64,000 nucleotides of DNA from RYN-122 sp963761655 (GTDB lineage: Bacteria; Actinomycetota; Actinomycetes; Mycobacteriales; SCTD01), in the NCBI GenBank assembly GCA_963761655.1, contig CAVXHI010000002.1:930001-994000 (forward strand), given 5' to 3'. Shown piece after piece: positions 25,001 through 32,162 of the stretch. Below the pieces are notes generated by a model. That model had not been told where the DNA came from, did not search any database, and saw only the letters and a list, made by a program, of their open reading frames with translations. The position numbers and the translations under genes are program-made. Position 1 is the first letter of the stretch. Each line of letters opens with the position of its first letter.

Positions 25001-25987
25001 ATGACCAGCACCGCCGTCCGCCTGACCCAGCTCGTCAAGGGCGGCGGCTGCGCCTGCAAGATCCCGCCGGGCGCGCTGGAGTCCGTCGTGTCGGGGCTGC
25101 CGTCGCTCGGCACGCCCGACCTGCTGGTCGGCCTCGACGACGGCGACGACGCCGCGGTGGTCCGGATCGACGCGCAGACGGCCGTCGTCGCGACCGCGGA
25201 CTTCTTCACCCCGGTCGTCGACGACGCCTACGACTTCGGCCGGATCGCCGCCGCCAACGCCCTGTCCGACGTGTACGCCATGGGGGGCCGGCCGGTCGTC
25301 GCGGTCAACCTGGTCGGCTGGCCGATGGACGTCCTGCCGCTCGAGCTCCTCGGCGAGGTCCTGCGCGGCGGTGCCGACATCGGCCGGGAGGCCGGCTGCC
25401 ACGTCGCGGGCGGGCACTCGATCGACGACCCCGAGCCGAAGTACGGCATGGCCGTCACGGGCCTGGTCGACCCCGCGAAGCTCCTGCGCAACGACGCCGC
25501 CCCCGCCGGTCTCCCCCTGACCCTGACCAAGCCGCTCGGCGTCGGGGTGCTGAACAACCGGCACAAGAGCACGGGCGAGGTCTTCGCCCAGGCGGTCGAC
25601 AGCATGACCCGCCTCAACCGGGACGCCGGCGCCGCGGCGGTCGCCGCCGGCGCGAAGGCCGCCACCGACGTCACCGGGTTCGGTCTGCTCGGCCACCTCT
25701 TCAAGATGATGCGGGCGAGCGGGGTGACCGCCGTCGTCGACAGCGCCGCCGTCCCGTACCTCGACGGCGCCCGCGAGGCCCTGCGCGACGGCTTCGTCAG
25801 CGGTGGCACCCGCCGCAACCTCGACTGGGTCCGGCCGCACCTCGCGTCCGACGTCGGTGAGGACGAGCTGCTGCTGCTCGCCGACGCGCAGACGAGCGGG
25901 GGCCTGCTCGTCGTCGGCGAGGTGCCCGGCTACCCGGTCGTCGGCGAGGTCGTCCCTCGTCGCGGAGCGGTCGTCGAGGTGCGCTGA
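25001..25987 (+). CDS. selD: selenide, water dikinase
   Basis: SelD makes selenophosphate, the selenium donor for SelA, from selenide and ATP. The 328-residue protein opens with VKGGGCACKIPPG, in which C17 and K20 align with the essential Cys and Lys of the enzyme. The active-site position is therefore Cys, not Sec. LVGLDDGDDAAV and the DFFTPVVDDAYDFGRIAAANALSDVYAMGG segment are diagnostic. It is on the opposite strand from selAB, about 3 kb away, with its own predicted leaderless promoter. Confidence 0.96.
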   Translation: MTSTAVRLTQLVKGGGCACKIPPGALESVVSGLPSLGTPDLLVGLDDGDDAAVVRIDAQTAVVATADFFTPVVDDAYDFGRIAAANALSDVYAMGGRPVVAVNLVGWPMDVLPLELLGEVLRGGADIGREAGCHVAGGHSIDDPEPKYGMAVTGLVDPAKLLRNDAAPAGLPLTLTKPLGVGVLNNRHKSTGEVFAQAVDSMTRLNRDAGAAAVAAGAKAATDVTGFGLLGHLFKMMRASGVTAVVDSAAVPYLDGAREALRDGFVSGGTRRNLDWVRPHLASDVGEDELLLLADAQTSGGLLVVGEVPGYPVVGEVVPRRGAVVEVR

Positions 25988-26000
25988 AGCACGACAAACC

Positions 26001-26025
26001 GGACAGTCCGTGTCATCCTGGACAC
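26001..26025. promoter_or_regulatory. inverted repeats upstream of subtilase
   Basis: GGAC-A-GTCC (26001-26009) is followed by GTGTC-ATCCTG-GACAC (26010-26025) in a locally less GC-rich 125-base gap ahead of the protease. The close-packed repeats look like a regulator binding site, but no cognate regulator is evident. Confidence 0.35.
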
Positions 26026-26112
26026 AGACGGGGTCCGGCGCGCGAGGAAACGACGCCGGCCGCGTCGAGAAGGACGAGCCCTGACGTCCCCCCCTCCCGG
26101 AGGTCCTCCCGC

Positions 26113-27168
26113 ATGCGCCTGTCCCGCACCCCTCTCGCCCTGGCTGCCGCCACCGCCCTCGCCGGCGTGGCCCTCCTGCCCGGTACCGCCTCCGCCGCCA
26201 CGAACGACCCGCTGCGCGGCAAGCAGTTCGGGATCGACCAGGTCCACGCCGAGCAGGCCTGGGCCACCACCCGCGGGGCCGGCGCGGTGGTCGCCGTCGT
26301 CGACACCGGCGTCGACCTCGCCCACCCCGACCTCCAGGGCCAGCTCGTCCCCGGCGCCACCTTCACCTGCGGCACCGCCCCCGCGCCCTGCGGCAACGGC
26401 GACTTCAAGGGCCCGGACGGCCGCAACGACGGCGACGAGCACGGCACGCACGTCGCCGGCATCGTCGCCGCGGCCACCGGCAACGGGATCGGCGTCGCCG
26501 GCGTCGCCCCCGACGCCAAGGTCATGCCCGTCAAGGTCCTCGAGGCCGGCTCCGGCGCGTTCCCCGACATCGCCGCCGGCATCCGCTGGGCCGCCGACCA
26601 CGGCGCGGACGTCATCAACATGAGCCTCGGCGCGCAGCCCGGCATCCAGGCGCTGACCTACACCGGTGTCATCGCCGACACCCGCGACGCCGTCGCCTAC
26701 GCCCGCAGCAAGGGCGTCGTCGTCGTCGCGGCCGCCGGCAACGAGACGTTCCCGCTCTGCGGCACCCCGGCCTTCGAGGACGGCGTGCTGTGCGTGACGT
26801 CCACCGACAAGCGCGAGCTGCCCAGCTACTTCAGCAACGGCGGCCTCAAGCCCGACCTGCTCGCGGTCGCCGGCCCCGGCGGCGCCGGCCTCGGCTGCGA
26901 CGAGGACGTCGTCTCGACCGTCCCGTCCGGCACCGGCGACACCACCTGCGGCTACGGCACCGCCTACGACGCCTACGCCGGCACGTCCATGGCGACGCCG
27001 CACGTCGCCGGTGTGGCCGCGCTGCTGTCCGCCCAGGGCCGCAGCGCCGACCAGGTCCTGGCCGCCCTCACCACCACCGCCCGCACGCCGGTCCTCGGCC
27101 TGCGCGGGACGTACACGCCCACCTTCGGCTACGGCATCGTCGACGCCGCGGCGGCCGTGAAGAGCTAG
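26113..27168 (+). CDS. secreted subtilisin-like serine protease (S8)
   Basis: This 351-residue secreted protease has a signal peptide (residues 1-28, cleavage near TASA-ATND). The peptidase S8 domain has the complete triad D64 in VVDTG, H113 in HGTHVAG and S292 in GTSMATPH. The domain begins almost directly after the signal peptide, so no inhibitor-type propeptide is visible, as in some thermitase-like enzymes. Six cysteines (FTCG..APCG, PLCG, VLCV, LGCD, TTCG) could form disulfides outside the cell. A GGAGGT site precedes the ATG, and a strong hairpin terminator follows the stop. Confidence 0.94.
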   Translation: MRLSRTPLALAAATALAGVALLPGTASAATNDPLRGKQFGIDQVHAEQAWATTRGAGAVVAVVDTGVDLAHPDLQGQLVPGATFTCGTAPAPCGNGDFKGPDGRNDGDEHGTHVAGIVAAATGNGIGVAGVAPDAKVMPVKVLEAGSGAFPDIAAGIRWAADHGADVINMSLGAQPGIQALTYTGVIADTRDAVAYARSKGVVVVAAAGNETFPLCGTPAFEDGVLCVTSTDKRELPSYFSNGGLKPDLLAVAGPGGAGLGCDEDVVSTVPSGTGDTTCGYGTAYDAYAGTSMATPHVAGVAALLSAQGRSADQVLAALTTTARTPVLGLRGTYTPTFGYGIVDAAAAVKS

Positions 27169-27184
27169 CCCCCTCCGGACGCCC

Positions 27185-27216
27185 ACGAGCCCCGCACCTG
27201 CTGGTGCGGGGCTCGT
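27185..27216 (+). terminator. hairpin terminator, 14-bp perfect arms
   Basis: ACGAGCCCCGCACC (27185-27198) pairs perfectly with 27203-27216 across the loop TGCT. It sits 17 bases after the subtilase stop and 13 bases from the end of the convergent SDR gene, so it may serve both. Confidence 0.8.
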
Positions 27217-27228
27217 CGCGTGCGTGGG

Positions 27229-28011
27229 CTACTTCGGGGGCATCCGGATGCCGCCGTCGAGCCGGACCGTCTCGCCGTTGGCGTAGCTGTTGACGAGCAG
27301 CTCCACGACCATGCTCGCCAGCTCGTCGCTGGTGCCGAGGCGCTTGGGGAACAGCACGCTCTTGCCCAGCTGCGCCTTGAAGGCCTCGGACGCCTCGCCC
27401 TCGCCGTAGATGGGGGTGTCGATGAGGCCGGGCGCGACGCAGTTGAGCCGCACCCCGACGGCGGCCAGGTCCCGGGCCACCGGCAGGGTCATGCCGACGA
27501 CGCCGCCCTTGCTCGAGGCGTACGCCGCCTGGCCGATCTGGCCGTCGAAGGCCGCGACGGAGGCGAGCGTGACGATCGAGCCCTTCTGCCCGTCGGCGTC
27601 GACGGCCTCGTGGCGGCTCATGGCGGTGGCGGCCAGGCGGACCGTGTTGAAGACGCCGACCAGGTTGACGTTGATGACCTTGGCGTAGGCCTCGAGCGGG
27701 TGCGCGCTCTCGTAGGTGCCGTCGCGGCCGACCGTGCGGGCCGCCCAGCCGATGCCGGCCGCGGCCACCGCCGTGCGCAGCGGGCCGTGCTCCTCGGCGG
27801 CCTCGATCGCCTCGATGACCTGCTCGGCGTCGGTGACGTCGGCGCGGACGTACCCGCCCCCGACGCTCTTGGCGACGGCCTCGCCCTTCTCGTCCTGCAG
27901 GTCGACCACGATCACCGAGGCGCCGCGCGCGGCGAGCTGGCGGACGGCCGCCTCACCGAGGCCGGAGGCCCCACCGGTGACGATCGACGAGGTCCCGTTC
28001 AGGTCCAGCAC
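27229..28011 (-). CDS. SDR oxidoreductase, 3-hydroxyacyl-CoA dehydrogenase type II-like
   Basis: This 260-residue short-chain dehydrogenase has TGGASGLG at the N-terminus and the catalytic YASSK. The segments AFDGQIGQAAYASSKGGVVGMTLPVARDLA and GEASEAFKAQLGKSVLFPKRLGTSDELA resemble type II 3-hydroxyacyl-CoA dehydrogenases (HSD17B10 group), which act in branched-chain fatty acid and isoleucine degradation. An AGGAGC ribosome-binding site precedes the ATG. No beta-oxidation partner is adjacent, so the acyl substrate is inferred. Confidence 0.88.
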   Translation of the reverse strand: MLDLNGTSSIVTGGASGLGEAAVRQLAARGASVIVVDLQDEKGEAVAKSVGGGYVRADVTDAEQVIEAIEAAEEHGPLRTAVAAAGIGWAARTVGRDGTYESAHPLEAYAKVINVNLVGVFNTVRLAATAMSRHEAVDADGQKGSIVTLASVAAFDGQIGQAAYASSKGGVVGMTLPVARDLAAVGVRLNCVAPGLIDTPIYGEGEASEAFKAQLGKSVLFPKRLGTSDELASMVVELLVNSYANGETVRLDGGIRMPPK

Positions 28012-28079
28012 GTGCGCTCCTCAGGTCAGGGTGTCTACGAGCGGAGGCTAGCCGCCGGACTGCGGGGAACACCGAGCGC

Positions 28080-28430
28080 ATGAGCCTCCCCGCCAGCGGC
28101 GACGGCCGCCCGCCCCCGTCCCCGGACGCCCTGCCGCACCCGGCGCTGTGGTCGGACGCGCAGCCCGGCCGGGCCGCCGCCGCCTACGACGGCAAGGCCG
28201 AGGACGGCGCCGACGTCCCGCAGCGCACCCGCGGTCGGCTGCTGGTGACCTGGGGCGCCGTCCTGACGATGGTCGTCGGGGCCGTCCTGGTCGGCCTGGG
28301 CGTCGCGCTGCCCTCGGTGCCGCTGGCCGGTCTCGGCGTCGTCGTCGGGCTGGTCGGAGCGGCCGTCGCCCTCAAGGCGAAGGTGCTCGACGCCGTGTCG
28401 GTCGGCGACTCGCCCCTCGGTCCCGGCTAG
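28080..28430 (+). CDS. small actinobacterial membrane protein
   Basis: This is a 116-residue protein with a Pro-rich cytoplasmic N-terminus (about 50 residues) followed by two transmembrane helices (LLVTWGAVLTMVVGAVLVGLG and LAGLGVVVGLVGAAVALKAK) in a hairpin. The arrangement and the LPHPALWS...YDG stretch fit a conserved uncharacterised actinobacterial family. Its stop shares a CTAG with the convergent FHA gene. Confidence 0.78.
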   Translation: MSLPASGDGRPPPSPDALPHPALWSDAQPGRAAAAYDGKAEDGADVPQRTRGRLLVTWGAVLTMVVGAVLVGLGVALPSVPLAGLGVVVGLVGAAVALKAKVLDAVSVGDSPLGPG

Positions 28431-29018
28431 TCCCTGCCCTGGGCGCGCTGGTGCGGCTGCTCCCCCAGCTCGCCGCCCTGCCGCCCGCCGTCGTCGTCCG
28501 ACGGGTCGCACCGGAACACCAGCTGCGCCTCGCCGAGGTCGAGCCGGTTGCCGTCGTGCAGCTGCGCCTCCGCGACCGGGACACCGTCGACGGTGAGCCC
28601 GTTGAGCGCGCCGAGGTCGCGGACCCGGACCGCGCCGTCCGGGTCGACCTCGAGCAGCGCGTGCCGCGGCGAGACCGTGGGGTCGTCGAGCCGGACGTCG
28701 GCGTCGTCGGCGCGTCCGACCACGAGGCTCCCCGCCGGCAGCAGGACCTCGGTGAGGACGGCCGCGCCGTGCGGGAGCGACCCGGCGTGCACGGGCGCGA
28801 GCCGCGGCCGTCCCGGCAGCGGTCCGGCTGCCACCGGCACCCGGACCGGCTCGACGCCCGACGTCCGGCCCTCGACGGCGGGACGGGTGGGTGCGGGCCG
28901 GGCGCGCGCGGGCGCGGCGGCGGCGGGCGCGCAGCAGGACGAGGGCCACCAGCACGCTCAGCCCGACGAGGTCGCGGACGAACGTGCCGGAGCCCTCGGC
29001 CTCCGTCGTGCTGCTCAT
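28427..29018 (-). CDS. membrane-anchored FHA-domain protein, frameshifted
   Basis: The C-terminal part (about 100 residues, ending at 28427) is a forkhead-associated domain that would bind phosphothreonine. It has VGRADDADVRLDDPTVSPRHALLEV with the conserved Arg, Ser and His, and LNGLTVDG with the conserved Asn. The N-terminal part, starting at ATG 29018, is a short leader and a membrane helix (DLVGLSVLVALVLLRARRRR) in another frame. The two join across a very GC-rich Arg/Ala stretch at about 28880-28920 if one base is corrected. It lies 11 bases behind the FNT channel gene and could be the last gene of the formate dehydrogenase operon. Confidence 0.72.
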
Positions 29019-29029
29019 GCGGGACGTGC

Positions 29030-29917
29030 TCAGCGTGCCGCGGCGTCCTTGCGGGGGGCGCCGCCGTCACTGCGCGCGGCTGCGGTCCCCGTGGCGCCGT
29101 CCGCCTCGGCCGGGGTGTCCTTGAGGTGCAGGTACCAGTAGATGCTCGAGACGAAGACCGCTGCGCCGACGAGGTTGCCGAGGAACGCGATCACGAGGTT
29201 GCGGGTGACGTCGTCCCAGCCGAGGCCCGGCGTGCCGATGAAGTGGCCGAGCGGCAGGAAGAACATGTTGGCGACGACGTGGTCGAAGCCCATGGCGACG
29301 AACGCCATGATGGGGAAGAAGATCGCGAGGATCTTGCCGCCGATGTCCTGGGCGCTGAAGGCCATCCAGATCGCCAGGCAGACCAGCCAGTTGCAGCCGA
29401 CGGCCCGCAGGAAGATCTCGCCGTTGGTCTCGGTGACGCCCTTGCCGGTGGCCAGCGCGACGGCGCGGACGTGCTCGAGGCCCGCCGACCCGGCCGCGTC
29501 CGCCGTCGCGCCCACCACGCCGGTCTTGTAGGCCAGGAAGTAGGCCACGAACAGCGAGCCCAGCAGGTTCCCGACGAGCACCAGCCCGAAGTTGATGCCG
29601 AGCTGGGCGGGCGTGATGCGCCGTCGCAGCAGGGCGATGGGCAGGATCGCCATGTTGCCGGTCAGCAGCTCGGCGCCGGCGACCACGACGAGGATCAGCC
29701 CGAGGGCGAAGACCGCACCGGTGAACAGCGTGGGAAGCGTGCCCCACGTCTTCGGGTCGAGCCCGGACGAGACCGCGATGGCGACGAGGCTGCCGAAGGC
29801 GATGTACGCCCCGCCGAGGAACCCGGCGAGGAGCGCCTTGTCGGGGCTGAGGTCTGCCTTGCGCATGCCGGCGACGACCGCTGCCGCGGACGCCTCCTGA
29901 GGGGTCTTGAAGGCCAC
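29030..29917 (-). CDS. formate/nitrite transporter (FNT) family channel
   Basis: This is a 295-residue FocA/NirC-type channel with six membrane helices. FNT signatures are visible as AYIAFGSLVAIAV, AGAELLTGNMAILPIA, the LVGNLLGSLFVAYFL helix, and GCNWLVCLAIWMAFSAQDIGGKI. FNT channels carry formate or nitrite across the cytoplasmic membrane. Its place directly behind nrfD in the formate dehydrogenase operon points to formate. The GTG at 29917 follows a GAGGAGC site, and the gap from nrfD is 26 bases. Confidence 0.93.
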   Translation of the reverse strand: MAFKTPQEASAAAVVAGMRKADLSPDKALLAGFLGGAYIAFGSLVAIAVSSGLDPKTWGTLPTLFTGAVFALGLILVVVAGAELLTGNMAILPIALLRRRITPAQLGINFGLVLVGNLLGSLFVAYFLAYKTGVVGATADAAGSAGLEHVRAVALATGKGVTETNGEIFLRAVGCNWLVCLAIWMAFSAQDIGGKILAIFFPIMAFVAMGFDHVVANMFFLPLGHFIGTPGLGWDDVTRNLVIAFLGNLVGAAVFVSSIYWYLHLKDTPAEADGATGTAAARSDGGAPRKDAAAR

Positions 29918-29943
29918 GGGGTGCTCCTCGACGGGGTGGGGGA

Positions 29944-31143
29944 CTACGGGATGCGGGTGGGGCGTCCGGCGTCCAGGCGCTCGCGCTGCGGGACGACGGT
30001 GTAGCGGGGGTCGCGGGCGGACTCCTGTCCCGCGTCGAACACGGCGAACCGCAGACAGGCCGATCCGGCCATCAGGGCGGCGCCCGAGACCGCGGCCCCG
30101 AGCCGGCTGCGGCGGCCGAGGAGCACCGTCCCGAGGGTGCCGGCCACGGTGAGCGCCTTGCTCGCCCGCATGAGCGTGCCGGCCGTGCCCTGGTGCAGCG
30201 GCTCGGCGGTGATGCCCATGGCCTGCTCCATGCGGCGCTCGACGGCGAGCTCGAGCAGCGCGCCGCCCACGGCGAGCCGGCGGGCAGGGCCGGCCTGGTC
30301 GACCGGGGCGCCCAGCATGCCGAGGCCGCCCGAGGCGGCGGACGCGGACCCGACGAACACGAACGGCAGGTGCTGGTGGGCGTCGTGCCAGGTCGGGGTC
30401 GCGGTGTCCGACAGCAGGACCGCCGTGTACGAGGCGACGGCGGGGGCGAGCGTGGCGGCGACCAGACCGGCCGGACGGGCGCTCCCCCGCAGCAGGCGAC
30501 CGGCCAGGGTCGTGCGCAGCCGCGCGGGCAGCAGCTCCGCGACGGCCGCCACCCCCATGAAGGGCCCGTACGCGGTGAGGATCCAGGTGCCGACCGACAT
30601 CGGCGACGTCACCTTGGCGACGCGCAGCATGTGGTGGAAGCGCTCCGGACGGCCGAGGTCGTGCACCAGCGCGACCATGCTCAGGGTCAGGGCGACGAGC
30701 GAGCCCAGCCGGCCGGTGCGGCGCAGCGCCGGACGGTCCGACAGGTCCGCGCCGGCGGCCAGCAGGGACGAGCCGGCCGCGACACCGCCCAGGAACAGGT
30801 ACGCCGGGATGTCCTTCTCCCACGGCGACGCCTTGACGATCGGGCGGCCGTAGTAGGAGGTGAACTCGGCGTCGGGGACGACGGCGTTCTTGTCGCCCTT
30901 CTTGCGGCGCCGGCCACCTGCCTGGCCGGTCAGCGCCTGCTCGGCGCCCCGGGGCGCGACCGGGCCGTCGCGGTCCACGGCGTTGGGGCCGCTCGTGCCG
31001 GCGCCCCGCTCGGCCGCCCCCGTGACGGTGTCCCCGGCCAGCTCGACCGCGGCCCGACCGGGCTGCCCGTCGTCGTCCTGGCCGCGCCCGGTCGCAGGGT
31101 CGTGGTGGGTGTCGTGGGGGCCCTGCTGCGGCGTGCTGCTCAC
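29944..31143 (-). CDS. nrfD: NrfD-family membrane subunit of formate dehydrogenase
   Basis: This 399-residue integral membrane protein of the NrfD/PsrC family anchors the complex and passes electrons to quinone. After a disordered N-terminus of about 100 residues come SYYGRPIVKASPWEKDIPAYLFLGGVAAGSS, the family opening, and eight or so membrane helices. The conserved LVHDLGRPERFHHMLRVAKVTSPMSVGTWIL is also present. It is not a cytochrome b subunit of the FdnI type, so electrons need no haem here. The GTG overlaps the fdhB stop in GTGA. Confidence 0.92.
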   Translation of the reverse strand: MSSTPQQGPHDTHHDPATGRGQDDDGQPGRAAVELAGDTVTGAAERGAGTSGPNAVDRDGPVAPRGAEQALTGQAGGRRRKKGDKNAVVPDAEFTSYYGRPIVKASPWEKDIPAYLFLGGVAAGSSLLAAGADLSDRPALRRTGRLGSLVALTLSMVALVHDLGRPERFHHMLRVAKVTSPMSVGTWILTAYGPFMGVAAVAELLPARLRTTLAGRLLRGSARPAGLVAATLAPAVASYTAVLLSDTATPTWHDAHQHLPFVFVGSASAASGGLGMLGAPVDQAGPARRLAVGGALLELAVERRMEQAMGITAEPLHQGTAGTLMRASKALTVAGTLGTVLLGRRSRLGAAVSGAALMAGSACLRFAVFDAGQESARDPRYTVVPQRERLDAGRPTRIP

Positions 31144-32162
31144 CGGCGGGACCCGCCGAACACCGCGACCGCCCCGACCAGCATGGTGACGGCCGCGATC
31201 GCTGCCTTCTTCCACATCTCGGGCAGGTCCTTGGTCGTCACGACCGGGTCCGGCGGCAGGCCGTAGACCTCGGGCTCGTCGAGCAGCAGGAAGAAGGCCC
31301 CGAGGCCGCCGACGCCGTCGTGGCTGTTCTCGCCGTACAGGCGGGCGTCGTGCACCCCCGCCTCGTGGAGGGCGTCGACCCGCTTCTGCGCACGCTCACG
31401 GAGCTCGTCGACGTCGCCGTACTGGATCGACTGGGTCGGGCAGGCGGTGGCGCAGGCGGGCTGCAGGTCGTCGCCGATGCGGTCGTAGCAGAGCGTGCAC
31501 TTCTGCGCGATGCCCTCGTTCTTGGTCACGCCCTTCTCGCCGACCCGCTTGTCGATGACGCCGAAGGGACAGGCCGGCACGCAGTAGCCGCAGCCGTTGC
31601 AGATGTCGTCCTGCACGACGACGGTGCCGAACTCGGTGCGGAACAGCGCGCCCGTGGGGCAGACGTCGAGGCACGCGGCGTGCGTGCAGTGCTTGCAGAC
31701 GTCGGACTCCATGAGCCAGCGGAACTCGGCCCGCTGGCCGCCCTCGGCCTCGCCCGGCAGGGTCGTCGTGGGCATGCCGAGCTCGACCAGGTTCGTCGTG
31801 CCCATGGTGCTGCGGTCGCCCGCCAGGGCGCTGTCGGCCGTCCGGTTCAGGACGTCGGTGGCCGACGCCCCCACCGGGGTGCCCTCGATGCCGGGCTCCT
31901 GCGCACCGAGCTGCTTGGGCTGCTCGATGAACTTGACGTGCCGCCACGTGTCGGCGCCGAGCGCGCCGGAGTGGTCGTAGCTCGAGCCGAGGAAGTTCAT
32001 GCCGTCGGTGGGGACGGCGTTCCACTCCTTGCACGCGACCTCGCACGCCTTGCAGCCGATGCAGACCGAGGTGTCGGTGAAGAAGCCCTTGCGGGGCTGG
32101 TCCTCGACCCAGCCGGCGTTGCCGGCCGGGTCCGGCAGGGGCCCGGAGAACGAGTTGCTCAC
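31140..32162 (-). CDS. fdhB: formate dehydrogenase iron-sulfur subunit
   Basis: This 340-residue electron-transfer subunit carries four ferredoxin-type cysteine clusters (CIGCKACEVACKEW, CKHCTHAACLDVCPTGAL, CNGCGYCVPACPFGV, CTLCYDRI...CATACPT) for four [4Fe-4S] centres. A C-terminal hydrophobic helix (AAIAAVTMLVGAVAVFGG) could tie it to the membrane. It takes electrons from the Mo subunit and hands them to NrfD. The GTG overlaps the fdhA stop in GTGA. No Tat or Sec signal is present, which supports a cytoplasm-facing complex. Confidence 0.95.
   Translation of the reverse strand: MSNSFSGPLPDPAGNAGWVEDQPRKGFFTDTSVCIGCKACEVACKEWNAVPTDGMNFLGSSYDHSGALGADTWRHVKFIEQPKQLGAQEPGIEGTPVGASATDVLNRTADSALAGDRSTMGTTNLVELGMPTTTLPGEAEGGQRAEFRWLMESDVCKHCTHAACLDVCPTGALFRTEFGTVVVQDDICNGCGYCVPACPFGVIDKRVGEKGVTKNEGIAQKCTLCYDRIGDDLQPACATACPTQSIQYGDVDELRERAQKRVDALHEAGVHDARLYGENSHDGVGGLGAFFLLLDEPEVYGLPPDPVVTTKDLPEMWKKAAIAAVTMLVGAVAVFGGSRR

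Noticed and set aside
25988..26112. Possible tRNA or small RNA in the gap after selD
   Set aside because: No cloverleaf can be drawn. There is no UCA loop, no T-arm consensus and the arms do not pair.
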